A DNA stretch of 64,000 bases from Pelodera strongyloides (lineage: Eukaryota > Nematoda > Chromadorea > Rhabditida > Rhabditidae): assembly GCA_036852015.1 (NCBI GenBank), contig JAANDG010000035.1, forward strand, positions 1 through 64,000, read 5' to 3'. Both the position numbers and the translations under genes were made by a program. The notes beneath the pieces were generated by a model. It was given only the letters and a program-made list of their open reading frames with translations. It was not told where the DNA came from and searched no databases. Below are positions 37,301 through 47,900 of the stretch, one piece after another. Positions within the stretch are counted from its first letter, which is position 1, and every line of letters begins with the position of its first letter.

Positions 37301-38833
37301 ATTTCAGCGGGATAAAGTCTAGCCGAAATTTAGTGTACATATATTATAATAAACCCCCTTTATACAAATTATAAAAACATGCAAAATATGGGTTTATTTT
37401 GATAAGCCCGTCCCTTTAAGGTTTCAGTATCAGTACAAAGGAGTCTTGATTAGGACAATGCTAGAAACCTCGCCACACAGTTGGACTCCCTGGGGAACTT
37501 AGTTTACAATTAGTGGCATATTTATGCATACGAACAGAACAACATCAATCAAATGAGTACATTGAACGAAATGCGAAGGGTTGTAACGTCATGCTTCATC
37601 AATTCGCCGGGGATCTGGGTGGAGGGGAGGTTTTCTATTCTTCGGATAAATATATAATACATTCGTAATGCTTATCACGCATGTATTTAGAGACGTGAGG
37701 CAGGCGGAGCTGGAGCCGGCGGTTTCCCCGGAGGATTCCCTGGTATGCCCGGAGGATTCCCAGGTGCTCCCGGAGGTTTCCCAGGTGCGCCCGGAGGACC
37801 GGACGAATTCCCGGCATCTGGACCGGGCGGTATCCCACCAGGCATGGCTGGACTGTTCAGTGTACGTGGGATTACTTTAGTTTCCTTTAGTTTCGTGTTC
37901 TAGTTCTAGCTACGGTTATGTTTTTTGTCTTTCGCAAATCTGAAAGTTCTTATGAGCGATGTCATTTGCAATATCATCCTATTATGGGCAATTTGTGGTT
38001 CGCGAAATCAATACACTACTAGCCTGCGGATTGTCTCACAATCAGGCTAGGGCCATCACCGGGGCTCTTGCAAACTTGTATATTTGATGTAATACATGCT
38101 GTGTGACTATCTTTTTTGACCACTAATTGTAGGCTAAACACTAACTCCGTTTATTCATATGTTTCATGCTGGGATTAATTATTTGCGTTCAATATGTTGG
38201 TGATTCCTTCCTCGGAGTTGATTGAAATTGATTGTCCGATTCCTTACAGGATCCCGAAGTGATGGCAGGCCTGCAGGACCCCGAGCTGCAGCCGATCCTC
38301 CTCGACATTATGAGCAACCCGGCCAATCTGATGAAACACATTGGTAACCCGAAGGTGAGTAGTTATTGTGGTTTTTACGTACAGGCTTTATTATAATGTA
38401 CAGACCAGCGTGTGTGGAGTTGTACGATTAGGTATTGTGTCACGGTATTGCACTATGCATTCACGAAACGCAGATATCTTCTTGTTTCTATTCCTCCTTC
38501 CATATCCTTTCTCTCTCTCCCTCTGTCTGTATTTCCTTCTCTGTCTTTCTTCATCTCTCTCTCTCTCTCTGTACCCCCTCTCTCTCCTTATAATATCATT
38601 TTGAATCCTCAACTAAAAACCACGTTTTCATTCAGGTGATGAAGGTGATCTCCAAGATGAAGGGAATGTTCGGAGGCGGTGCCGGACCTGACATGGAAGA
38701 AGGCGGTTGCTGCGGCGGAGACCCTACTTGCGAATCCGGAGCCGTACACTCCCATGAAGGCGCCAAGCGCGCGGCGCCTGAGCAGCCCGCTCCTCAGCCA
38801 CCCCGCAAGGCACCCGAGCCAGACCTTGATTAA
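22392..38833 (+). CDS. ST13: Hsc70-interacting protein Hip/ST13 (11 exons, 10-kb intron 7)
   Basis: Hip is a cytosolic co-chaperone that binds the Hsp70 ATPase domain and stabilises its ADP state. Exons 22392-22498, 23158-23296, 23728-23820, 24066-24132, 24471-24555, 25188-25298, 26637-26739, 36791-36919, 37691-37861, 38250-38354 and 38636-38833 give 435 aa. Visible domains in order: N-terminal dimerisation region ([16 protein letters not shown], then FGGKIPPPS); an acidic linker; three TPR-type segments ([59 protein letters not shown]); a charged helix ([18 protein letters not shown]); Gly/Met/Pro repeats of the GGFPG type; and a C-terminal STI1/DP domain ([29 protein letters not shown]). 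Every intron phase agrees. An acceptor TGTTTCAG precedes the ATG by about 22 bases. Intron 7 (26740-36790) contains a whole gene on the other strand. Most other introns contain one TIR element each. Confidence 0.95.
22771..23049. repeat. TIR element, family D in ST13 intron 1
   Basis: Left GGGCGCGTTCGGGATTGATT, right inverse AATCCCGAACGCGCCC, flanked by TAA. Arms are over 100 bp and nearly perfect (inner segment CCAATGCTTGGAGAAAAC). The second copy is nested at about 40969-41230. Confidence 0.88.
24284..24416. repeat. TIR element, family C' in ST13 intron 4
   Basis: Left TATTCACCAACACACAAGGA, right GCGTGTTGGTGAATACGGCG; close to the copy at 14946. Confidence 0.8.
24891..25139. repeat. TIR element, family E in ST13 intron 5
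   Basis: Left GGGCGCATTCGAGTTGGACA, right inverse CCAACTCGAATGCGCCC, flanked by TTA. Second copy at 50353. Confidence 0.85.
25401..25836. repeat. TIR element, family K in ST13 intron 6
   Basis: Left TTAAAGGGTCAGGACCACTT, right GAAGTGTGCCTGACCCTTTA. Arms of about 100 bp with mismatches; inner GTAGGATGCAAATTTTTA and its inverse. Confidence 0.8.
27679..34346 (-). CDS. Predicted secreted or ER Cys-motif repeat protein (21 exons), nested in ST13 intron 7
   Basis: Unrecognised family. Exons in coding order: 34346-34277, 34037-33933, 32656-32559, 32473-32371, 32265-32069, 31953-31786, 31668-31503, 31420-31275, 31197-31025, 30932-30824, 30740-30582, 30501-30373, 30228-30056, 29962-29758, 29668-29261, 29173-28937, 28833-28679, 28594-28483, 28394-28182, 28069-27932, 27741-27679. 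They sum to 3327 nt in one frame (1108 aa). The start has a signal peptide ([20 protein letters not shown]). Residues 24-250 form an N-terminal region without the motif. From about residue 261 the motif C-K-Y-R-[KR]-S-C-Y, usually followed by E-T-G-x-[VL]-P, recurs with Cys at about 261, 317, 406, 460, 501, 544, 839, 890, 931 and 1029; a divergent form [13 protein letters not shown] follows at 1072. Charged Lys/Glu-rich linkers separate the copies; residues 603-803 are a long Cys-free charged stretch. No transmembrane segment or KDEL-type ending was seen. Introns 1, 5 and 7 use GC-AG sites. The Cys pairs suggest disulfide-stabilised modules or a metal site (inference). Confidence 0.85.
34347..36790. 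other. ST13 intron 7 segment upstream of the nested gene
   Basis: Contains the probable 5'UTR and promoter of the nested minus-strand gene. A CTTTACAG acceptor on the minus strand at about 34495 would leave a leader of about 140 nt. A short poly-G run lies at 34920-34931. Otherwise AT-rich without supported exons. Confidence 0.5.
36969..37419. repeat. Long near-perfect inverted repeat, family F in ST13 intron 8
   Basis: Left TTAAAGGGACGGGCCCATCA, right inverse ending CCCGTCCCTTTAA. Each arm is about 190 bp with few mismatches (for example ATTTCGGCTAGACTTTATCC and its inverse), leaving a short loop around 37170-37230. TTAA flanks. Confidence 0.9.
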
Positions 38834-39598
38834 TTGATGTCAGTAAGTACTTTTTTATGTTTCTCTTCTGTCAATTTTCTGTTGCACAACCGTTTACATT
38901 GTGTGAATTTGTCCATGATCTACCTGATCTTACTATATATCCGGTTTTTGAATACCTACTGTATTTAGTTGGTTTCAGTAGATAACTTTGCGCTTAGTTT
39001 GCTCAGTTTGTTGACTTTTTGTGTAAATATTTATATTTAAGTTTTCTTTGAGTTATGTATGAGCGTCCGTATCGGTATGAAACTCGACCTATTCCTTCAT
39101 CCCGAGTATTATTTTGTTTGTATCTAAATTAGATGCTTGCCCCTCGCAATTAGACAAAATGTGTAAATTAGACGGTTGGAACCCTTCTCATATCCAACTT
39201 AATCCAACTTTTTGCATGTAATAAATGTTTATTAATTTAAAGAGTTGTTTTGTGAAACGTTGAATGCGGGCTAGAAACTTGAAATGGGACTTTGGACGTT
39301 GTGTGATTACGAAACGTGCCGATTATGAGTTGGGACAACGTGTGGGCACGTTACAAAAATCAAATGAATACCATTTTATTATGAAATGAAATGATTTAGT
39401 ACTGACAGACAAAAATCAATCAGCGCCAGTACAAACAATAACGTTAGAACTATACGTACACATGTATGAATACATTACTTAATCGGCTTAGTTTTCAGTT
39501 CATAATTAGAGTAGTAATTCATAATAACACTTTAATAGACAACAGCAGTTAGTCATGTTTAGCTATAAGTAGTAAGCTGAAACGGATAGACAAAAACA

Positions 39599-42500
39599 TC
39601 ATTTGATCATCAGTAGGGTCAATAATAAGGCAATCAGTTGAATTTTTGAGCCTCCTGTTTTCGTGGCTGTTTTGGCCTTCGGCGGCTGAACAATTTTTTG
39701 CTCCACACATGTGCCGTCGAACCATACGACTTCGTTCAAGGTTTTCTGTCTGAAATGGAATTGTTGCTTATAATTATAAGGTAAAGCGCGCGTGTGCGCC
39801 GCGAAAAATTGGCAAGCGCACACGCGAGCGTGGTGAGAAGTAGCCGCGCAGGGTGTAAAGTGAAACTCTACAAGGGTCCGCCAATACGTAGGGTGAGCGG
39901 GCGCGCTCCCGAACTTCAGTTGTACATCCTTCGCGTACACTTGGCGCACCCACGCACGCGCTATACGGCACTGTATTTGGAACATAGATAGTGCTGTGAG
40001 TTAGGTGAAAAAGAAGGTTCTGTGGCTTGGAGAGAAGGTTCGAGTTTAAAGTGAAGTTACATGCAAATTAAGAAACTTACGCGCATTGAATACAATCTGT
40101 CGCCAGCGGACCGTCGCATGAAAGACATGATGGGTGACATTTTCCGCATGTCTAAATCAAAGTAAGAAAACCGACTTCTGAATAAACGGGAAACTAAAAA
40201 CTACATGTTTTGCCTTATGATGGACGTATATCTGAATAAAATGGCATTCATATATAGCGTCACGTTTGCATATTATAATAGCATATGTCTGGCGCGCGAC
40301 CGGATCGATCTCACACTAAACTAAAATCAATCGATGTAGTGTAGTGTAAAATTTGGCATACAAGCGGCGTCGAAAAAATTCACGTCACAACGAAATAAAC
40401 GGTAATTTCGAGAAGATGAGAACCATTTCAGAGACGGTGATACAAAGGAATATATAATTAATTAAATCACTAGTACCGTACCATTCGTCCGAGCATGACT
40501 CCTCGATATGTGCCTGCTATATTATTGCACTTCTTCCCCCACTCTTGCTTCGACATACATTTGATCCCTTCTCTACCCCTCTGCTCGTTCTCCACGTAGG
40601 GATAGTCACACCGATCGCATCTAAAGTCACGGAAGCTGTGGCAAGTCGGCAGCTGGTCAACAAATGGGGTTTTTCAGGTGAAAACCATTTGGCGACTGGC
40701 CAAAGACTATCTTACTCGGTTGCACAGTACGCGCGTGCGTCTTCTGTACTCGCGGCCGAGCGGAATTGGTCCGGGCAGTCTATGTCTTCCATCACCTTCA
40801 CTGCTATTGGTTGGCAGTCGGAAAATTGGAACGTTGTCGACGTCGATGTCGTGGGCTCAGTCGTGGCTAAATAAAGGTAGAAGTTTTATTAAAGTGAAAT
40901 ACCGGCCGGTTTTTGAAACGCATCAAGTACTCCAGCATTCTTATGCAGCTGATGCAAATGAACACAAGGTCGCGTTCGGGATTGATTTTCCGAAAGGAAA
41001 CTATGCAAATTCATCGTTCGGGATCGACTTTTTGGAAACGTTCCAATGCTTGGAGAAAACTAAAGACACAGTATGAATTAGCGTGCAAACCATGCTAATT
41101 TGTTCTTTTCCATGCTAATTCATACTGTATTTTTTGTTTTCTCCAAGCATTAGAACGTTTCCAAAACGTCCATCCCGAACGATGAATTTGCACAGTTTCC
41201 TTTCGGAAAATCAATCCCGAACGCGCCCTAAATAAGAATAAAAACCGAGCTAAATTCGAGCAACTTTACATAAGTACGTAAAAATTCAATTGTCGATGCG
41301 TTTCAAAAACTGGCCGGTATTTCACTTTAATACCCATAGAAAGCAAGTTTGCACAATGCACGAACTATGCTCTTTCCATATTCCAGTGATGACCAAATGT
41401 ACGGTACAGCACCCAATGACAGTCAACAATCATATGTTTGCTCGCATGTAACCGCAAAGAGCACAAAAAGAGTTGGCAGCGTAAACATGACCATCATATG
41501 GCACACTTGTTTACAAACGCGAGTGACGCACTAGCTATAGTAGACTCTGGTCCACTTAGCGCGCGCACTTTAGGTCTAGGCACGAGCATCGAGACCAACA
41601 GTTAGCCAAGAGCCAACACTGTGCAAGTCACATATTTCATACGTCATTCATAACTATATTATGGAAAAACGCACCATAATAATGGCATGATACCAGCTCA
41701 GTAAAACATGAAAGATATAGACAACTGCTTACCGTTGTTAGAAGTTGTTGTGGTTTCCGCTTCAGTAGTCGTTATCGTATTCGTCGTCTGGTTTAGGTCC
41801 CCAACACTGCTAAGAGACATCTCATCGGTAGTAAGCACTTCGGTAAGGCTTTCTGAATACCCACAAGATAAACTTTATGTAGGGTAAGGTAAAAAAAAGA
41901 AGAGTTGCGTACAACTCTTCTTGCAAGAGTTGAAAAAGAAGTTGCGCAACAACGTAGTCACATCAAAAATTATCTACACCATCTTATTATATAAAGGAGA
42001 AGAGTTTGTCACGGGTTTGTTTTTATGTGCACAACGAAATCCCTTCATAAAGAAAATTCTTCGATCGAAAGAGCATACAAAATCTTTGTCGCTGGCGGGA
42101 TTCGAACCCACAGCAGCCCACAACCTCTCGATTCACAGTCCAACGCTCTACCGGTTGAGCTATGCTAGCTTACGATACGAAGTACCCGCTATTTTATATA
42201 GAGCAACTTCAACGACAAATTTGCATGGCACCATTAGTCGAATGGAGATCCGGACTCATTTTATACGTTTCCCCAACCATAAATGACTTTGTAGACATGT
42301 GATTGTTTTAAATATGGTAACAATCGGCCGAAGGCCGATTCATCCAGTCGGAGAAGAGCTTCGAACGGCTGGTAGCGGAATATTGAATGTTTACAGCGCC
42401 GACAGAATAATCGTATAGGATCGCGGCCACGTGAAGGTGAACACAGGGGAAGAGAAACTAAGCGATTCACAAAAGTAAACACATTTATAACTTCCATAAC

Positions 42501-42915
42501 GACTAAATCTGTGAGAACAGCAAATCACCTTACCATTATCAAACGTTCCTTCATTTAGCAAATTCTCCACAAAAGTGTTCGAATCATCAAGCGAACTTGT
42601 TGTTGAAGTGACATGGCGCGTGGCGTTTGTATCTATACTATAGTGATATTGATGATAACATTTGGTGGTTCATTAGGTTTTTTTCGTGGGCCAGCCCATT
42701 TTGCTGTGACATATTGGTTTATCATAGGCATATTGATAACATATGTGATGTTAGACTCAGGCCCACGTACAAAATGTTTTCGGAAAAAATCACAGCCACG
42801 TAATCTGGGAGATTTATCACAGAAAAATTGAGAAAACTTTTTACACTTGGGCCCGAGCCTTTAAATGCACAAATTGTCTACGGCCAGAAGCAAATAGTAA
42901 CCAGACTAGACGCAT
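39599..42915 (-). CDS. Thr-rich, Cys-rich (furin-like) surface protein with GPI-type C-terminus
   Basis: Exons with matching phases, in coding order: 42632-42534, 41852-41733, 40866-40716, 40635-40482, 40151-40081, 39749-39599. The first two encode a Ser/Thr/Asn-rich stalk (VTSTTSSLDDS, TTNTITTTEAETTTTSNN), likely O-glycosylated. The third continues Thr-rich and then becomes Cys-bearing (SDCQPIAVKVMEDIDCP). Exons 4-5 are Cys-rich: FRCDRCDYPY, then TCGKCHPSCLSCDGP followed by CIQCA. The C-x2-C-H-x2-C-x2-C-x-G-P spacing is that of furin-like/growth-factor-receptor cysteine-rich repeats. The last exon ends in a small-residue site and hydrophobic tail (GGSKIQLIALLLTLLMIK), the layout of a GPI-attachment signal. 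The first exon is uncertain: an ATG at 42915-42913 begins a short hydrophobic MRLVWLLFASG and its possible donor is in the right phase. Probably a cell-surface protein; ligand unknown. A TIR element with another nested inside, and a tRNA-like sequence, lie in its introns. Confidence 0.72.
40889..41330. repeat. TIR element, family B copy 2, interrupted by a family D element
   Basis: Outer arms start TTAAAGTGAAATACCGGCCG and end with its inverse ending ATTTCACTTTAA. A complete D-type element occupies about 40969-41230, so D inserted after B. It lies in an intron of the surface-protein gene. Confidence 0.85.
42085..42172 (-). repeat. tRNA-like sequence or tRNA pseudogene in a surface-gene intron
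   Basis: On the minus strand: box A TAGCTCAACCGG, D-arm GCTC/GAGC paired, T-arm GTGGGTTCGAATCCCGC well paired. The acceptor arms pair poorly and the anticodon stem is mismatched; about 10 extra bases lie between D and T arms. A GTG (His) anticodon would be read if the loop is CTGTGAA. Confidence 0.45.
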
Positions 42916-44643
42916 TTAGCAATGATCGCAGGAGACACACTTCAAAGTACAATGATATACACTACCACAATATTTGGTTTTAATGAGCAGCATATTATGA
43001 CTAAAATATGCCAATATGATCAAACAAACCTTCTGTATTGCCTATCAACCCATCCGCTAATACAAACAGTAAGGTCCAAAATAGTGAATGCATAACGGCG
43101 CACTACTATAGAGACTTTAGACAAAAGTTCTAACGTTGCGACGGACTGCTCCATTAGCATCACCGCATATGCTAATTTTTAACCTCATGCGCCATGCTAA
43201 TATATGCAAATGTGTGACAGAGCGTGTGATGATCTACGTGGGTGGTCCCTTGCCAAACTACGTGTGTGGTCTCTTGCTAAACTACTACACAGTTGGAACA
43301 TAAGGTATTGTACCGTAGTACAACCTCTGCCCTTACACCAATATAATATTAGTGATAGATAAAAGAGTTAGAATTAGAACGAACGTCTAAGAATCCTCTA
43401 CGAAAGATACAATGGACCTACGTCCAGCCAAGTAATCAACATGAAACTATACAGACAATTATAGTGAAATACAAAAACAAGGATAAACATAAAATATTTA
43501 CTTTGATTTAAATAATAACAAACTATCCAGAGAAATGCTTATATTAAGTGAAACTCTTAAACTAATACAGGTCATGATAAAAGGTAGATGTTAGAATTCT
43601 CATAAATAAAGTCACAAATTAAAATACATGACGAACTGAAGTCGACATAAACACCAGTGACAAGTCACCGAGTGACTCACACTCAGGCCATAGCGACCTT
43701 ATATACACGAACAGAAAACAGGCGCGAAACTATTCGCGCGCTCGACAATTGTAACTGTGTTTAATTGCCTAATTGCCCGAGGCAGACACTGCAACACAGA
43801 GTAATTAACAAAGCAAACTACAACATGTAGACTACAAAGTTATGGTATCGAGACTATTAAGCCCCTGTCTACACTACTACACTGGTGGCCTCCATAACTG
43901 GGTGGTCTCCATAATCCCAATTTGTGAGTGGCCTCTGTCAAAACAACGTGGGTGGTCTCCGCTGCCGAGAGTGTGTAAAAGCATTCAATACCACAGTGAA
44001 ACATTTCAATTACTTTACAAAGTTCAATCCATAAGTTCGTATCTCAATGTGCAAACCAAAACATAAACAAACGAGACCTTAAAACATAAAATCCCACTAA
44101 TGAGCGTATATCTTACATTACGTATCCAAACTGTATCAAAATCAAGTCGTGGAAGTTTTCCCTGTGTTGTATAAAAGTAAACACACATCAGAGGCCATAT
44201 TCACCACACCGTTTCCTCGGGAAAATATTCCCCGGGGACAGAAAATAGCATTCTAATGCGAGACACTCAGAGAAGACGGGGAATTCCCCGTGGGGAATTG
44301 GGTGGTGAATATGATATGGCCTCAGGTTCACCAGCTACAAAAAGTGAAATATACAGTAACTGAGCAAAACAACCAGTAAGTCTAAAACACATGATGTGCT
44401 GATCGCCTCAGCGCTAATAACTTAAAATAAAAGACAAAGGATCCCTAAACATTATCCCAGCCCCCTATGAGATCCTCTTTATTCGAGATACCATAAATAA
44501 AACCCTTACCAACTTTACAAAGTATCCAAGTCTCAAGTGTCATTAGAAAATCATAATCACAACGTACTCTAGAATCCCTTATTTTTTGAGCAATACATAG
44601 AATACTACATTATGGTAAAATAAGTTCAAGACAAGGTAACATC
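42916..44643. other. Between the surface gene and RFC2, no gene seen
   Basis: AT-rich; carries the family C TIR element (44192-44322). Upstream exons of the surface gene could lie here, but none could be supported. Confidence 0.5.
44192..44322. repeat. TIR element, family C upstream of the surface gene
   Basis: Left AGGCCATATTCACCACACCG, right GGTGGTGAATATGATATGGC then CT; flanked by CAG. Inner GGGGAATTCCCC-type palindrome. Confidence 0.8.
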
Positions 44644-44826
44644 TTAAAGCGAAATACAGGCCGGTTTTTGAAATACATCGTGGACAGATGAATGCTTACG
44701 TATTTATGCAAAGTTTCTCGAATTTCGATCGATTTTTTTATTCTAGTTTATGTTCATTTGCACAAGCTGCATAAGAATTCTGTTTTACTCGATGTGTTTC
44801 AAAAACCGACCGGTATTTTGCTTTAA
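44644..44826. repeat. TIR element, family B copy 3
   Basis: TTAAAGCGAAATACAGGCCG at the left, GGTATTTTGCTTTAA at the right; same internal sequence as copy 1 (TTACGTATTTATGC near the left arm). It lies between RFC2 and the surface gene, just past the RFC2 stop. Confidence 0.85.
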
Positions 44827-44900
44827 GCAGTCTTGCAGTGTTGAAACTTGATGCTGCCTCTATTCCGTGTTTCTCCAAAAAGAACAAAAGCCTCGGACTT

Positions 44901-47900
44901 TTAAATCTGCGCTGCCATCTGATTCTTCATACAAAGGCGTGCGACCAAACCTGACAGTTGTACAAGAGTCGAATTTCCTTCCACAATACGGACGTGGGTC
45001 ATTCCAATCTCCTAAAAACAAGCTATGTTAAATACAAATTTTTAATTGTTCTGTAAAAGGAAACGTAACCACGCGTGACTCTGACTCATGCATCTACGTA
45101 ACTTTATAATCACTACGCAACTACGCTTTCGTGTCTCGTTAACCAAATTCAGAAGAAAACTGATGCGGTTTCAGAGTACGCTGAAAACTTGCTGTATTTA
45201 CCGTAAATTGAAAAGTTAACGAAAATTTACCGTACCGTACTACATGACAATTTTTTTTTAATTTTTCATATTATACATGCAGGTTTCGTGCAGAAATACG
45301 GTAGTATTGACCGATTTTTTGGGATACTTTGAAACCCCATGAAAGACAAAAGCACTTCACAAATTGTTGCTCGAAACTCTACATAAGAATTGCAACTATT
45401 CTCCCTCCAACAGCATTGAAACAAAAAAGCATTACAATCTAAGATCATGTAACTCTCTACCATAAGAGCATATAATTGGTACGGACTTGTAAAAGACGAA
45501 CCCACCTTAATAAACTCCATCTTCAGGTACTCGGGTAGATCTGCTCCCTTGCACACGCGGAACATGTTGGACATGATGTCTTCGGGTGAATAACCCCACC
45601 TAAACATATATCCATAAGAACAGAACACCTACTGCGCACATGGTTAGGTATCAAAATAAAAAATCTGTTGCACACCGCTAAGACGATATTTCAATGTTGG
45701 AAAGGACTGCTGGTTGTTGGTGCCGGTAGCGTAACGGTATACGCATTGGCCTGGATAGCCGAAGCTTCGACACTTCGACCCCCCGTACGACTAAAACCCC
45801 AGTTTTTCATTTGCAAACAAAATTCATAACACGAAATTTTTCAAACGACTAGTTATAACTTCAGTACAGACTACAAAACTACCGTAATACCACTCACCTA
45901 TACAAGTTGTGAATTGTGGAACTCGCCTCTCGCATCCTACCCTCCACACAACGGTTCAACATGTCGAGCATGAGCTGTGGATGAGGCTCATCACATACCT
46001 ACAACAAGAAGCTATAAGCACATATATAGACAACTCATTGTGGCGTAGTGGTTAGATGCACATGTCCATGCAAACGTCATCGGTTCAATTCCCATCCCTG
46101 GTCCCAGGCAAGTACAACAAAAACAATAAATAATAGAGTGTTTTTTTTTACTCTTCGGGTGTAAAATAAAACATACACCAATATAACCAGAAAATAACCG
46201 TCATGAACAAGTTATTTCTGTAACTTCTGAACCTTTTACAATAATTTCCCTTTTCCTTGTTTCTTTCGATAATTCGATACTACAAAGACAGCTTCGGTAG
46301 CATCGTGTCATTTTAAAACGCACCTTAAACACATCATCGGCCGTCACTCGCTCGTAGCCAGACACGGTGCACTGGAGATTGTTTAGAGCCTGTAATGAAA
46401 TATGGTGTCCAATAACCCCTTCCCTTTCCTCACCGAGCATGAGAAGTATAACTAAATATGTATAGTATACATAACCAAAACAACTAAAACGTTTCTATTG
46501 TTCCTATCAGTTGATATCTGAAGATCTACTTCCGCTCGAATGGAACATTCCGCTCGAACATACATCTGAGATTGAGAAATGCACACAAATTTATAATAAA
46601 ATCACCTGTCTCATATCTCCCTGTGCGGTGAATAGGATCGCTTCAAGTCCTTCATTATCGTAGTCGACCTAGAAGCCGACGGATTACTCTGTTTCCCAAA
46701 GTGTAGTTCCCAACAACTACAAAAATAATAATAATAAGATAACCTAGATCCAACAATCCAACCACAAACGTCATCAAAAATATACACGCGATCAACATTT
46801 CGTGGATCCCTACAAGCATGTAATTGAAGAATATAACAGTGACAAAAATTGTTGTCAATCAATATGTACTGTACATTTTAGATAACGGTTGTGATGATTA
46901 ATCCCAATTAGGATATATCATATATATTCTAATTATAATATAGAATCAACAAAAAAAGGAGACTTCTCCAAGACTTAAAGCGAAGAAACGGTCGACTTGT
47001 GACTTGCGAAACGGTCGAACAAAATAAATGAAGTATAAAAAACCGGATGTTATACCTCTTTAAAAGAAAACGTGCATATCACAAAAACTCACCTTTTCCA
47101 TCTTGCACACATCCTGTAGTCGGACAAGCATTTGCACGTCGGACAATTTGCTGTATCGAATGATGGCACAGCGAGACTGAATCGGCTCTGAATGAAAAAA
47201 AAAGTTGGTTATATAGTTCGCAGATACGCGTTAGACGACACATCGCCGGTCAAATCACTCAAATTCACTGCATCTGCATCAATGTAAGTCAACAATTTAA
47301 CCAAATACACATATTCCCTATACCCCCAGTCCCAGTAGTAGCTCGTATGCATATGACCGGGTACCGTAATTGTACAAACATTAATTATTGTTAAAACTAC
47401 AATAAACTCTTCAATATTCAATGTTTGACCAATAATCCAATAAACTATAGTATCAATGATAACTCACCAATAATCTTCTCGCTAATATTGCATGCGAGCG
47501 CGAAGCGCGTCGTCTTACTATAAATCTCCATAGTCCTGCGCAGTGCCTGCTGTGCTCCTTCAGTCATCGAGTCGGCCTCATCCAGGATGATAATCTACAA
47601 ATATAATCATTATCATCCTGAGGCCATATTCACCCCTTCATTCCCCATGGGGAATTCCCCGTATTTTTCTTTGCCTTTCTCACATTATAAGGCTATTTTC
47701 TGTTTCCCCGAGGGGATCGGAGTGGTGAATATGGCCTCTGGACATCATTATCAAGTTACTTTCTTGGATATCATAAGGATAATAATGATATCTAGACAAC
47801 CACATAGAAGTTAAATAGAAAATGCAGGCGCATGACGTTCGAAACAACATCCGCTCAAAAACTGACCAAATCTACCCAAATATGATTAAAAATTCGTTAA

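Noticed and set aside
42085..42172. Functional tRNA-His
   Set aside because: Acceptor stem has several mismatches, anticodon stem does not pair and there are extra bases before the T-arm.
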